Notes: generated by a model from the letters alone, not told the origin. 64,000 bases of DNA from Eutreptiella sp. 'Long Island Sound 2002' (GCA_964036045.1 OZ038380.1:169953786-170017785); one strand, 5' to 3'; counted from the first letter of the stretch, positions 22,400-34,505 are shown. Made by a program: numbers and translations.

Positions 22400-25300
22400 T
22401 CGCCTGCTTGCCTGTCCTTCATCCTTCCACACCAGCCCAGCATCCGCCCACCACACCGTCGTCAAACCATCTTCGTTGGTGCACTGCACAATTCCCTGTC
22501 ATGCCCCTCGTGCATCTTTCAAGACTCCAGCGCGGCCACCCTCTGCTGAGGCACGATGCAGCAGCAGCCCGAAGCAGGACGCAAGGTTGCAATCGCTGCG
22601 CGACACCTGGTCTGCTAAGTTGGGAGGGGCAATGCAAGTAAGCCAGGCGTGTGCTACATCCAGTCGTCAAGCGCATTTTTCAGTGCAAATGCCCATACCC
22701 GCGAGGCTGGGAGGACAGTGTGAAAATAGTGGCGATGGGCGTCGCTGTTTGGTTGCTGATGCCAGCAACTCCCGGAGCATGGATTAGAAAGCAGCAAGCA
22801 GCTTTACTGCATGCACACAGAAAGCAAGCAAAGACAACAACGTGGCAGAACTCTGGCAGTCGAGTGCTGCAATGACAGCGAAGCCAGCAAAAGCAAAGAA
22901 GCAAAGACTGGAAGTTTTGTGGTTGGGCGCATCGGACTGGCCCAAGAGGCCTCCCAGCCTCCCATATCGGTAAAGTGCGCCGTTGCAGCACACCGCACAA
23001 GCAGGACCCGGGAGGGGAATGCCACCGGGCTCATGCGGGACGCAAGATCTCCTGCCTGCTTTGAATCAAGGGCTCCCAGCCAAGCAGCTCGGTCCTGGTA
23101 GCAGGCCGGTGCTTAAGGACCCCACGGGGGGATGGGGGGGGGGGGGGGGCTGTTTCGGGCCCTGGTCAGCCACAGCGGCCCACCCAAAATCCAGACACCC
23201 ACGCCCCACCCACCTGAACGACCCCCGCCAACACCCACCTGGGGGGTTCTGCTCAGCCCCTTTGAGTTCAAATGCTCTCGCTTGGCATTTGGCTCATTGC
23301 TGCTTTGTGTCCCACATGAGCAAACAAATGTTGTCATGTCTCTTGTCAAACGCACAACAATTTTACTCGAGGCAACAGCATCCTGACAGATGGCATCCTC
23401 TCAATGAACCACAGCCAACACCCGTGCTTCTGTGGAAACCATTACCCATCCACCACCACCCAATACCCCCAAAAAGCGCCCCCCCCCCCCCACTCTAAGG
23501 GGATGGCTGGGAACAATGACGAAAAAATAGGCCCAAAATGGGGGGGGGGGTTGGCACAAGGCCTCGGCACTAGGTTGCTTGCCTTTGGCGGTGCCTGGGG
23601 GGGGGGGAGGGGCACTCAGCAATAACCAACCCGGCGACCCCATGGTGAACGTGCTTGGGTTGGAAATTGAATCGGATTCACGGGCGGAGGTTCGGTCAAC
23701 ACTGCGCGCAGGCCTGGGCTGGGGAACTGGGTGAGACCTCTAAGCTTTGAGCATGTAAGAGGCAATACGCGGCGATCACAACTGAGTTCAGCCCCCTTTG
23801 CGAGAAGCGCAGCGGTACCCCGTCCATGTGCGTCGGTGGGGCGCACGACAGATTGCTCAACAAGAGGCCGAACTCATCCAGCTCCGCTATCACCGCAGGT
23901 GGCGTCGCTGGCGCATTTGTCTTGGCATTTTGCAACGCCTTGGAATACAATGCATTCAACACGGTGCTGTCGCTGGTGTGGCCGTCGCGCAGAGACGCGC
24001 AATAATTCATGAACTGATGCTGTACGTACCCGCGCTCCACTTCCGGCGCAGCGTGTGGGTGACGCTCCTGGCACTCGAAGTATGTGGTAAGGAACAGCGA
24101 ACAGAGGTCCGCGCGGGACATCGGCAGCACGTTCAGGATCATGCGTCGCAGGATCTCCACCAACCAATCGTGTGCCAGCTGGGACTCGGGGGCCTGGTGC
24201 GTGCACGTCAGCTGCTGCGTCACCTGATTCGCAAGATCAGCAGGGGCTGAAAGGGGACTTGGGTGCAGGGCCCAACAGGACACCGGTTGGGGTGGTAATT
24301 GTCAGCCTTCCCCCTTCCCTTGTATTGCAGGCAGCACCTCTTATCCTATGCGTTCGCTTGGCCTGTCGGGGTCTTCTGCCAGGCATGCACTATGCGCTAC
24401 CCTCCCCCCCCCCTTGCAAAGTCCCGGGGTAGCGCGCGACGGTCTCCCGGGTGGGGGGGGGAGACGGTCACCAAGTGACGGTGTCCCGGGGGGGGGGGGG
24501 ATTGCAAGGGTATCTCAAGGCAAACTGTGGTACCCTCCACTGACGCAAGCAAAGAGAACACGTGTGGAGCGAATTTCGCGTTGATGCGGTGCCAATGTGT
24601 TTCATCCAACACAAATGTTATTGAGGATCCAAAGGAACGGTAAAGAACTTCTGGGTACGAGAATAACACACTTTGAATTGTTGCACATGCTCGGTTTGCA
24701 TGACAGGCACGGGGTGTGTTGCACTGGCCGAGGAGGAGGCCCCACAACAGTGGCCAACACATGTGCACCAAGTGTGCGTGAGTGGTACCGTACATGGTCA
24801 CCGGGAGAAAACATCTTGGGTCTGAAGTGGCAACACAACACACCCATACAACGCCTTTGGAGAGAGAATATCACAGAACATACACAGGTGCTTGATTTGT
24901 AGTACTGGGAAAGCAATGCATGGCCATGCGTAAAGCAGATGGGCAACACAAACCAGCACAATTCATGTTAACTAGAAAAACATGGAAGTGACGGTATCCC
25001 GGGGGGGGGGGGGACTTTGCAAGGGGGGGGGGGGGGGTACCAGTGATCTACAGGGTGGGGCATCACACCTGAGTCCTCTCGCCCCACAACGCCCTTGCCA
25101 CGCCAGCCATCGCTGCACACATGACAGCCCCGTTTCCGAAGCTTGCAGGCTCGGGACCCAGCCCTGACCACAGCTGCTGCACCCATTCGAAGTACCAGTC
25201 AGTGGGCTCAAAGGCGTTGTCGCACAACGGACGTCGGGCGGATGCTTCACGGAGAGGCTTGCTGTGCTTGAGGCTCAGGTAGGCACGGGTAAATCCACCT

Positions 25301-25641
25301 GTGCCTTGGAACAGGGCGTTCGTGTGCTTACAGGTGGGGTCTGTGTAGCACCACTGCAGCAATTTCTGCAAATACTGGCGGGCCAGTGATAAGCCGGGAT
25401 CGAGTTGCACAGCGGCGTAGGCCGACATTTTCAGGTCACTGCACACTGTGTCGTCGGAGTACACTCGACCATGGATGTCGTCTCTCAAGCGACCCACAAG
25501 GCACTCTTGAAGGTAGTTTTTGCGGCCAGCGGCATCCTGTTGGAGGTAATGCTTCCGGCGCTGTTCCATGAATTCGAATGGAAGGCCCATGCAGTCACCA
25601 ATAGCAACTCCAAGCAACGTCGCTTTAGCAAAGTCTTGCAT
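19273..25641 (-). CDS. ADP-ribosylglycohydrolase fused to two NADAR domains, one frame break
   Basis: Four exons: 25641-25069, 24223-23738, 22197-21425 and 19800-19273. All junctions are GT-AG and phase 0 (ACTCAG|GTGTG to AATCAG|GTG, TTAGAG|GTC to TGTGTAG|CAC, GGCTTG|GTATGT to CCTGCAG|GTC). ATG at 25641 starts at the domain edge. The ARH domain spans exons 1-3 with GVAIGDCMGLPFE (11-23), SDDT (62-65), GNGAVM (169-174) and GGDTDT (363-368), the metal and ADP-ribose motifs of DraG/ARH enzymes. A degenerate NADAR domain follows (WPSVEHY to LRERLLGTG to IAMAVR). A complete one begins at LSNYYAVP and continues in exon 4 with WPTAEHYMQASKF and DDFWGVGKTGLGENKLG. The tail is rich in Gln, Ala and Ser. 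Exon 3 is one base short of closing its frame; the break lies near 21867-21880. NADAR enzymes remove ADP-ribose from guanine bases and ARHs remove it from proteins, so this looks like a dual eraser of about 786 residues. Confidence 0.87.
19315..19440. repeat. Imperfect CTGTGACTCTGC repeat in coding sequence
   Basis: Short tandem units encode the QAQS/AHAE-like tail of the NADAR protein on the minus strand. The plus strand of the same DNA would read CDSACDCAC-like peptides. Confidence 0.75.
20257..20296. repeat. Short hairpin
   Basis: AGATCACGCT and AGCGTGATCT face each other across about 16 bases, inside the third intron of the ARH-NADAR gene. Confidence 0.75.
20349..20559. repeat. Foldback element with arms of about 95 bases
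   Basis: The left arm (20349-20444) contains AGATCGTTAAAAAATCGAAG and CACAAAAGTTG. The right arm is its near-complement, ending GACTTTTTAACGATCT and then a diverged AATCAACT. The short GC-rich loop includes GGCGCCGCGCGC. It is a typical foldback MITE in the ARH-NADAR intron. Confidence 0.85.
20741..21298. mobile_element. TIR-bounded insertion carrying a plus-strand exon
   Basis: The left end CCCCAAATACTGTACCCC (20741-20758) is the inverted copy, with one mismatch, of GGGGTATAGTATTTGGGG (21281-21298). More GGGGTATACTATTTGG copies lie just inside both ends. It sits within intron 3 of the ARH-NADAR gene on the opposite coding strand. Confidence 0.6.
20885..21153 (+). CDS. Terminal exon ending in a PCNA-binding (PIP-box) motif
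   Basis: After a pyrimidine tract and acceptor (CTTTGTCAG at 20876-20884) a plus-strand frame runs about 89 codons to TGA at 21151. It contains YTWGHGEVVSLRSLPDYKFD, an Ala/Ser-rich linker and the end KRQTTITAFFK. QxxIxxFF at a C terminus is the canonical PIP box used by replication and repair proteins to bind PCNA. I do not recognise the preceding part. No upstream exon was found. It may be a captured host exon or the 3' exon of a transposon-encoded replication protein. Confidence 0.45.
22326..22399. repeat. Compound (TC)n(GT)n microsatellite
   Basis: A CT tract is followed by a TG tract in the second intron of the ARH-NADAR gene. Confidence 0.95.
23527..23598 (+). repeat. Interspersed repeat family H, copy 2
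   Basis: A G run, GGTTGGCACAAGGCCTCGG and TTTGCCTTTGGCGGTGCCT, as at 10342-10400. Confidence 0.75.
24602..24830 (-). pseudogene. Small domain fragment with GDxVxYxSR and ATVVG motifs
   Basis: From ATG (about 24815) it reads FSPGDHVRYHSRTLG and then LATVVG. A similar string, FNVGDRVFYTRSN then ATVVG, starts at 47091. Both look like a small beta-barrel (SH3 or Tudor-like) module, here inside the first ARH-NADAR intron, and are probably scraps of one transposon protein. Confidence 0.35.
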
Positions 25642-28600
25642 GTTATGTCTGCAGGGGTGTTGCCACGGCTATCGACATGCCCCTCAACTAGCCCCACGCC
25701 ACACTCCTACCCTGAAATCCAGGTGACCTGCGACGATGAAGTCAATCGTAAGCATCTCTCTCCACACGTTGATGGGCAGCACTTTCCATCCGACCTGCTC
25801 ATACTGTCTTCCCCACTGCCCGTCCAAAACTCCTCCACGTTCCAACCCTCCCTCACTCTTTGCAAAACACCACACACAATCACCACACGTGCCACTCCTT
25901 CACTTCACATCTGCAACCAAGTTTAAGATAAAGGCACTGGCGTAGAGGTGCCACAAGTATCACAAGGGTACACAGGTGTCACATGGGGGCAACATACAGC
26001 AAGAAATGTGACTGATACCAACGTGTCACACAAGGGGAAACTAGTGCCAGACCCTTGTTGGTTGGTTGGATGCAATACAACACAAAACAGTTCATCATGT
26101 CACCACAGGGGCATGGAAATTTCCATCTTTATGTACGTGCGACATGTGTCACGCCTGTAACACCAATGACACCTATGAAACCAACACTTGTGACTCTTGC
26201 GACACCTTTACTACAAACAGGTGAGAAATTGCGACATCAGTGACACTTGGGGCTTGTTTTTTTTTTCGACCACGCATGAGCCCGATCAACGCCCACACAT
26301 GTACACCAGGCACAACTGCCTTGCCAAAAAAAAAACAAAGCAGGGAAAGGGGGAACACCGCAACAGGGTCATGATCCAGCAGCTTGTGTGTTACACAGGG
26401 TATCCCGGTGCAAAACCTACAAGCGGGGCACGCCAATTCACAAAAGTAAAAGTCAAACAAATATGTTGCTATGTTTAGATTTGGGTAATGCATGGCACAA
26501 AGGACCAACAACAGGAGGACGTGAGGGTGCGAAACGCAATGCCACAGGGAACGAGCAAAAGCTCCATAGTGTCAACAAGACAAAACCTGCAATGCATTCA
26601 TGCATTCATTCCACATGGACATGAGTGCTTCGAATATCTCATTTTTTGAGCTGTTGAGCCGCAGCATCCCGGAGACTATTGTGCATGCTTGCAAACCCAA
26701 AAATTGCATCCCCTGTGGAGCTTCTGCTCATTGCCTGTGGCACTGCGTTTCACACATGCGCACGTGGGTGCACACACACAGTTTTCATAATTAGCGTCTC
26801 AGCTACTTGAGCTAATGCTTCCCTCCCTCACCACAAAAGTGGTCTCGGAAGGTGGGCATGTGCGTGTAAGCAGGCAAGCAGGACACGAAGAAAAGCGTCG
26901 TCAGCAAAATGACATTTCGGAGGCTGAGCGCAAGGAGGGCAGTGCACTGTGCGCTGGGAAGGTCAGAGGGCATACATGCCTAGTCATGCCTGCATCTCTG
27001 TGTGCTGTCCAACAGCACACACCTGAAAAGGTCTCCCCCTGCCCATCGTCTTGTACCCACCCCACCTTTCCACCCTTCTTCCCCCTGATTCCGTGTGTGA
27101 CCGATTCGGTGGGCCGCCCACTCCTATATTAGGTACTATCAGGACCATTGTACAATTCATATCCACACCATTGGATGATAGCTGGCAAGTTGACGAACTT
27201 GAAGAAAGGGCTTGAACAGAGAATGGCGTTGCGCGGAAAAATCAGCGGTTACTTGGGTATGTGGAGCAGGCAGAGAGTCACTGCCATGGAGCTTACTCAG
27301 CCACGGAAGGGGGGGGGGGGGCTGTGTCGTGTCACGGGGCCGCTGCTTGGGCTATGTCGTGGCACGGTGCGCAATGGTTCGTGTACTGGGATGAGTGGCA
27401 CTTGTGTCATCCGTGTCACCTGTGCCGGCTGTGCCACCATGACACGGAAGGGGGGGGGGGGTCATTGGGTGTGCCGCGGCAACAAAAAGATTGCGTTGAC
27501 TCATGCTTGACCCAACAAATGCGCACACCGTGATGGCGAAGGCAACACCAACAGGGCACTTTACACAGCAAAGGGTCAAATCAACCAGGAATACATCGTT
27601 CTAAGGTTTGGCGTTGGTGAAGAGAAGACAGATGAACCTTCACCCGCAGTTGACACTCAACGCACAAAAAACTGGCAGGTGGCCACTGACAGCGCAAGCG
27701 CGAGGCAAGGGGGGTGAACACGTAGGCACCACCACCAAAGCGACAGACTGTGTGCTGAGCGGGATCAGCAGGAGCGCGTTGGTGCCCCGCATTGTTGTTC
27801 TGAGGCTGCACCACGTCCACGTCGAAAATCAACATGGGAGCCTCCCGCCCCAACACACACCGCTTGCTTTGCTGGATGGTGGCCCAGTCGCCGTGGGGGG
27901 GGGGGGGGGGGGAAGCGGGTTCAGGCGACGGATGAGCCCATCCAAAAGCACCTGACACCAGGTTACTGAGGTCAGCTCAGGCTACAGGTCCAGGTTTGGC
28001 ACCACAGCACCCCCAGCCCCCCTTTGGCCTCGTAAGCGGGGCATAGGGCTGCCAGGTACACAGCGCTCGGGTTCGAGGGGATCACTGCACCTGTGAACAC
28101 AAAAGCAAGGGATGCGTGACGTCGCTGCGGCCCGCACCCGCACCGCGCCGCACGGAAGGCCCGATGCAGCCCCGTTGCCCGTGCCGGTGCAGGGCCCCCA
28201 AAAGCAGGCCGAAGGGACGGTGCTTGAGCATGAGGCCTCGGCACCAACAAAAAGTGCTGACATCAGCCACGAAGGGGGCATTGCTCTAGTCTTCACAGTC
28301 GATGGCATCTCCCCCCTGCACTTCACGTGCTCCATTCCCCAGCCCCTGACCCGTATCGAGAAGGCGGAAATGTGGCGGCGCAGGTCGTCATCGCTAAGCA
28401 ATGCCCTGACCCTGGTCAGACCCGGAGCCTTGGCCGCCGACGCGACATGCGGTGCGCCACGGAGACGGACGCCCGTACATATCCATCGGACGCAAAACGT
28501 CGGGCGGCGGCCGAGAGAACGCAGGACGTGGGCCTGGGCACCGCGGCCCCGAGGCCGGTGGACCGGGTGAGGGGGGGGGCAGAAGTTGGGTCCGAGAAGG

Positions 28601-28887
28601 GGCACCGTGGGACGACGGGTGTCGGGCTGTTGCAAATCATGTGACATCGCAGTTCGTGGCGCTCGTGAAGAAACAAACGACCCTTCCCAAGGCCCGACCC
28701 GACCTTGTGCCCGAGCCAGGGCTTTGCCGAAGGTGCGGTCAGCCCCGACGGAGGCAGCCCTGAGGCCAAAAAGCATTTCGTGTGCTGCATTCAGCCTCAA
28801 CGTTCCAGGCCTGTCAGCACGGTTTTCTCCTGAGATCCATGTGGCTGATGTGGGTGCGTGGGTGGGTTGGCTGGGGTAGACAAGGGC
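25642..28887. other. Spacer without a recognised gene; possible unassigned exons near 28 kb
   Basis: 25.9-27.5 kb contains loose repeats of GTGACAC/GTGTCAC and G runs. Two exon-like pieces are seen. One is minus, after TTGTGTTCACAG near 28098, reading AVIPSNPSAVYLAALCPAYE to a TGA at 27972. The other is plus, ending in a good donor (GACCGG|GTGAGG) near 28567. Neither matches a family I know and the strands disagree, so no gene is called. Confidence 0.35.
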
Positions 28888-29125
28888 CGCATTCCGCCCC
28901 CCAGGGATGCATTAGAAGAGAAGGGACCTCAGAGGCGGCCCCAGCAGCGGTTAGGCAGGCCGTTGGAGGAGGTTGCCAAAGCGGTTGGGGGCGGTTACTG
29001 TCGGGGACAAATGCCGTTGAAGCTGGCACTTGCCGTCAGGGGGACAGTGGCTGGGCATCGGCTGGGCGCCCTCGAAGGGGGGGGGCGGGGGGGATACCTC
29101 CCCCCCTTCCAATGCATCCCTTCCC
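28888..29125 (+). repeat. Interspersed repeat family D, copy 1
   Basis: Shares GACCTCAGAGGCGGCCCCAG, GCGGTTGGGGGCGGTTACTG and GGACAGTGGCTGGGCAT with 32473-32690 in order. It ends in a G run followed by CTTCCAATGCATCCCT. Confidence 0.85.
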
Positions 29126-29744
29126 CTGGCCTCCCCGCGTTGTTGACCAATGTTCTGGGCCGAGCCGCACGAATCGAGCGAGTGAGGGTTTGTGTGTCCC
29201 ACATGACACCGTTTAGTTGATTGCACAACCCGTTGTTTGAAGCTTTGCCGGGGGGGATGCCTTCGCCAGGGCGTAAGTCGATGAGGGCTTGTTGTGTGAA
29301 GTACCGCCCTGTTTTGCATTGGGAGACAGAGGTACTGGCCACACCAGCTCGCTCAGTGTACCCCATCACCCTGATCAAGATATGGGGGACGGTAGCCCCT
29401 AATCGGGGGCAGGGGAGCGGTGGGGATCTCCCCCTGGCTACACGGGCCTGCCGTGGCTATACTACGTGGGTGCCCATGCCATGCGGGATTCCCCGTATCG
29501 ACACCAAAATGAGGACCTCAACCCATCCCACAGCCGACAAAAGGTCGTCCGAAAAAGCGAAAGTTTCGAACATTCCCAACGGCCACAGAACAGCCGACAA
29601 ACAGCGATGTTGGAGCTTTCGGGGGGCCGATGGCACGTCAAGATGGAGCCGTCCGTTTGTGGCAGGACGCTGCGTATTGTGCGCCATGCTCCGCGCACGG
29701 CACACGGTACGTGCCGGGCACTCCCCTGGTGCGGAACTGGATCA

Positions 29745-29850
29745 GAGGTCGCTGGCGGTTCTTAGCGAACCGAAAAATTCCCGTTGACCGTCGGCGGTTG
29801 GCGGTCAACTGCAGGCGGTTGGCGATTAACCATTGGCCCGTAGGCGGGGG
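29745..29850. repeat. GGCGGTTGGCGGTCAAC-rich repeat (family E)
   Basis: Several copies of GGCGGTTGGCGGT or its complement lie just downstream of the ERI1-like gene. Related stretches occur at 33360-33510 and, weakly, near 31010 and 35390. Confidence 0.55.
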
Positions 29851-29966
29851 GGGGGGAATCCCATGGGTGCAGGACCGCCCTGGCGCAACGCCGTGCAAAC
29901 CAAGTAAACAGCCGTGAAGCCAGTAAAGCAACTCTTCGCAAGCCCCACCAAAGTCCCAGACAAGAC

Positions 29967-32900
29967 CTAAACGCCCTGTGCAGCCCCCCCCTTCCCCCCC
30001 CACCCCCCGCCCTCGCTGCCTGCCCCCTTGCCCTTCCCTCTGCCTCTGGCCTGGCTCCGGTCCTTCGCCTTCCGCTGTTCGATTTCGGTTGTGGTGACGT
30101 ACTCCAGCAGCTGCGCGGTGCCCTGCTCCCGGATGAAATGCCTCAGAATGGCCGCGATGTTCCGACTGTCGTCAATGCCGCGGTGGTGGTGCCCGATCAG
30201 GGGAAGGCCCAGCCGCTGCAACATCCCGTCCATTCCTTGAGCATGGCCATACCTGAGAGATCGCCCCGAAGCGAACCAGAACAAGAGGCAACCGGAAGCG
30301 GAGGCCCACATCATCGCGCGCCCGCAGCCCGGGGCCCACCCACAAAACACCCCAACCAGAGCCTTGGAGAGGGGGCGGTGGGCGGCTGCGTGGCGGTGCC
30401 AGGCACCGACAAGGGGCCCGGGGACGGGGATGCGGACGTTTGGGGAGCGAGGCAAGCGAGGACGGGGACCGAGATGGACCCGGAGACCGGGCGCGGCACA
30501 TGGCCAGAGACGGGGACAGCCAACGAACCCGAGGCCTAGACCGGGAACGGGTCCGCGACTTGGACACAGGACCAGGACCGGGACGGGAGGGCGGTGAGAC
30601 TGACCCCCCGCTGCCGACCGCTGGGGGGGGGGGGGGGGGGGGGCCTGCTGTGCTCCCGGGCAGGCACGGGGGGGGGGTGCCCTGCTGCAGATCGCTGTTG
30701 GCAAAAACCGCGACCGTCTCACAGCGCATTTGACCCCGGCGCTGCGCGGCACTACAGCCTCCCACCGTGCGCGAACTGCGCCAACCCCCCCCCCCCGCCG
30801 TGAGAATGATGGCCCAAGGCCGTGCTCTGCTCTGTTCTGATGGTGAGGAGCGCGCGCGACATCTGGGGGGTGCCAGATGTGAACAGGGACGTGCCACGCG
30901 TGATCCGGTCCCTGAAGCTCCTGGAAGACGGCTTTGTTCAACAAGGTCGGCCGGGTGGAGGGCCCGCCCACCACTGTTTGTCTGCCGGCCGAACGTAATA
31001 ACCATCGGAAACCGCCAGCCGGCCGTCGGTCGGCTTGGCGGCTGGCTGGTAGCTCCCGGGAACCCGAGCGCCCTTGGACCCGCCGTGGCGAGCTCGTTTT
31101 TGGGGCAAGATGATGCTGCCGACCGAAACGCGCCCGCGCTGCACCCTGACCCAGGGAATTGGCCACTTTCAACCTTCGCACCACAACAACGTGGCACGCG
31201 CCGCAGGGCACGCGAGACGCGGGTGCGGGGGACCGAAGCACCATCGCTCTTGTGTAGAACACGCCAAGAACTCCACAAGCTCGGCACGTGGCCAGCCCGA
31301 TCCGAAAGTGCAGGCGACGCACCGGCTCAACAGTGCGCCCGTGTGGACTCGCGGTGCGTCCAGAGCGCAGTGGGTGGCCAGGGGGAGTCGGCGCGCTGCA
31401 CTGGACAACGAGAGGCCCATGCGATACGTGGCTACCACCGGCCTCCACGAACCGCCAAGGCGACTCCGTTTGCTCGAGAAATGACAGCACTTCCGCCCAA
31501 TGGACACCGCAACGCCCCGACTGGATGACTGACGACGGCTCACCATTGCGCCCGAGAACAATCACGTACCTTTCTTGATAAACTTTCTTGATATTGATCC
31601 AGCGCTTCAGAGACCCCGGATACGACCTGTGCTCTGCTTTGCACTGCGTGGGCAACATCGTCTTGAGGTCCCAATCGCCGCACGTGACGAAGACGAAGTT
31701 GTCGGGGCGGCAATCGTGCTCCTTGAGGAAGCGGTAGGTGGCCGGCAGCACCTGTTTGCGGGGCAGAGGGGCTGTGCTGGGAGAGCGCAAGATCAAGAAA
31801 GAGTTGTTCAATGTGGGGGATATTGAGGTCGGAGCGGGGGGACTGGGGGGTCGATGCTACTGAAGCAGGTCAGGTCAAAGATCTGAAGACTACGGGGGTG
31901 AGTCGGAGATCAGGGCGGGGGCGAGTCAGTGACTTGGAACAGGGAGTTCACGTGTTGGATGGGAGTTCAAAGTGGTAGTGGCCGATGGCCACAAGAGAAG
32001 GAGGCGGATCCAAATGATGACGGGCGGACCAAATTGTCGCCGTTTCGCGGGTCGTCAAGCGTACGCTCATCTGTTGACAAGCGCCGTTGGGGGGGGCGGT
32101 TTTTCGCTGGCGTTCGGATGCTTCACCGGTGCGCAATGAGGGGACTAGGGCTTGGGTGCGGTACGTCGGGGCGGGTGATGTGGGTCGGGCCTCTACACCC
32201 ACGGCCTGTGCATGGGGCTCGTGGGGCGGCTACTTGGGTGCTTCGTGGGGGACCATCGAGCGGGGCACTACTTCGTGGGCGCTCCAGCGGGGCTGGATGG
32301 GGTCGCAGCACTGGGATCGGTGGGCGTAGTGGGGCGTTGCCGGGGGACTCAGGGCCAGAAAGGGGGGGGGGGGGGGCTCCGATGCAAAGCCCCGAGGCAA
32401 CCACCCTCGTCCCCACCGGCTAAACCCGACAACGCACAACACAATGGCGCGGCAACGCCATAGCCATAGCCCCAAGCCCCCTCCCAAGGGACGCATTGGG
32501 AGAGAAGGGCCCTCAGAGGCGGCCCCAGAAGCGGTTAGACGGGCGGTTGGAGGAGGTTGCCGAAGCGGTTGGGGGCGGTTACTGTCGGCCATTGAAGCCG
32601 GCACTTGGCGTGAGGGAGACAGTGGCTGGGCATAGGCTGGGCGCCTTGGAGCCCCTGAGAATGCATCCCTGCCCCTGCCCCCTAGCACCACCTCCGCCAT
32701 CCACCCACACTTTTACCCAAGCCTCTCACTTTCGCCCAGTTCCCTGCACCACCACGGCCGGTGGGGGTCGGACAAGGCGGGCCACGGCGGCCAGCTGGAG
32801 GTTGCTCTGGATGTTGTTGCAGTTTGCAACGGAGGTCGCTGGAGGTTGTTGAAGGCTGCTGGGGTTTGCCCTGGAGATGGCTGGAGGGTGCATGGGAGGG

Positions 32901-33893
32901 TGCTGCAGGTTGCCGGAGGTCGCTGAAGGTCGCACTCAGCCGGGGGGCTGGGGGGGGGTTTGGGGCCCTGCCCAGCCCTCGCCGACCCACCCACCCACCC
33001 ACATCAGAAAAATTTTCCTCCGGCAAAAAATGGAATTTATCAAAGGGCCGGAAATTCGAGGCCGATTTTAGGTCCACAAACTTTTTTTTGGCCCCTGGGT
33101 TTCTCCTTAAGCAATGGCCTGGTCGCACTTCCCGACACGCCAAGGACCGTGGGCAACAGAGCAGAAGCGGGGGCAAAGCATACTTCGTCCAAGGTTGGGG
33201 CCTGGTCGACCTCCTCTTGCCGGATGCTCGTCAGCTGCTTGCAGAACGGGGTCAGCGTTGGGCACGTCGTGGGCCTTACGAAGGTGCTCTGCGCGTGAAG
33301 ACGGGGTCAGGCGGACGGCACGAGGACTCTCGTTGATTTAAAATTGACCACAGAAATGCTGCACCAAGTGGCGGTCAACCAACGGTCACTAAACTTGTTG
33401 GTCAACTCGCGGCGGTAGGCGGTCAACTACGGTAACCGACAAAATTTTTGGCCGGCAACTGCCAACTGTTGTGGCTTGACCGCCAGCGGTTGGCCGGCTA
33501 ACAATCTCGTTAATAACAGCCATTCCTGCCCCTAAAACACACACAATACCTGGACAACGTCCCCCTGAGCCGGTCCCTGCTAATGTCAGGCTACGACAGA
33601 GTGCACGGCACATGGCACTGGGCCGATTGCTACAACGCATGACAGCACATGACCTGCTCCACAGCCTTGCCCTGATCGTCTGTTACTGGGTCACCAGTGC
33701 TCGCATGAACCAGGACAACAGGGAATTCGATGATCTCTTGTGCCGGCAATTTGGTCCGGTCATCACACGTGGCCTCAAAGTCCAAAACGGCGAAATACTG
33801 CACGTCGCCCAACGGAGGAGGTGCTGCGGGAACACGTGTGGAAGGAATGCAACAGGGCGCCGACCGGAGGCCCTGCGGCGAACCCTGCGGCAT
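29967..33893 (-). CDS. ERI1-like 3'-5' RNA exonuclease (DEDDh)
   Basis: Four exons: 33893-33654, 33288-33184, 31751-31570 and 30252-29967 (ATG at 33893, TAG stop). Junctions GAGCAG|GTC to GCGCAG|AGC, GACGAA|GTATGC to AAACAG|GTG and GAAAG|GTACGTG to CTCTCAG|GTA agree in phase (0, 0, 2). The product is about 271 residues. Motif I is FAVLDFEATC (Asp, Glu), followed by QEIIEFP. TFVRPTTCPTLTPFCKQLTS gives the ERI1 loop. FVTCGDWDLKTMLPTQC holds the second Asp and RWINIKK follows. GHHHRGIDDSRNIA supplies the His and last Asp, so all DEDDh residues are present. ERI1/THEX1 enzymes trim the 3' ends of histone mRNA, 5.8S rRNA and small RNAs. The extra C-terminal tail is Arg/Gly/Lys-rich and could bind RNA. 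No SAP domain is seen. The third intron happens to be open in frame. Repeats D and E sit in introns. Confidence 0.94.
32473..32690 (+). repeat. Interspersed repeat family D, copy 2
   Basis: Aligns along its length with 28888-29125 and lies in the second intron of the ERI1-like gene. Confidence 0.85.
33360..33510. repeat. GGCGGTCAAC-rich repeat (family E)
   Basis: Contains GGCGGTCAACCAACGGTCAC, GGCGGTAGGCGGTCAACTAC and inverted copies. It lies in the first intron of the ERI1-like gene. Confidence 0.55.
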
Positions 33894-34505
33894 GCACCTA
33901 AAGACACATTATCAAAGGAAGGGGGGTCGTATTTCCCCTTTGGCCGGTGGAGCACATCGCCCCCTCTCGCCAAGGCTGCCCTTAGTGCCCAGAAAAAAAC
34001 TGCCGGACCTGTACACTTGGACCTCAACAATGCGCCGGCTGGTCAACACTTGTCGTCGGCTGAGCTCGCCCGCTAATCGTAATCACGCCACCCAACACCT
34101 CGGGTTGTCCTTGGTGGAAAAGTATCTCATTCTAAAGACCGGCCCTTGCCCCCCGCCCTCGTCTAGTTCAAGAAGAGATGCTATTCTTGTGCTTGGGAGG
34201 GCATGAGGTGCCTTGTGCCGTCCTCGGGGGGATCATCGTCCCCCAAGAGGCTCGGAAAGTGTGTCGGTTGGTGATCTCGGATGGACGCACCGGATTGGGG
34301 TGGAGAAGAAAATTGTCGAGTGGAGCAATCGTACTCACAACGGCTGCGTCCCTCCCATGCCGGCGCCAAGCATATGCTTCAACGAAGACCTTCCTAAGGC
34401 AGTGAAGCTTGAAGGGTGCTCACCACACCAAACGACACATGTGGTTTGGGGAATGGAAACACGGGAGGGGGGCGGGTGTGAACACGCGCCGATCCGTTGT
34501 AGCAA

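Noticed and set aside
30253-31569. Long minus frame reading through the ERI1 intron (614 codons in all)
   Set aside because: The middle is translated intron with G runs. Splice sites on both sides restore a contiguous ERI1 sequence.
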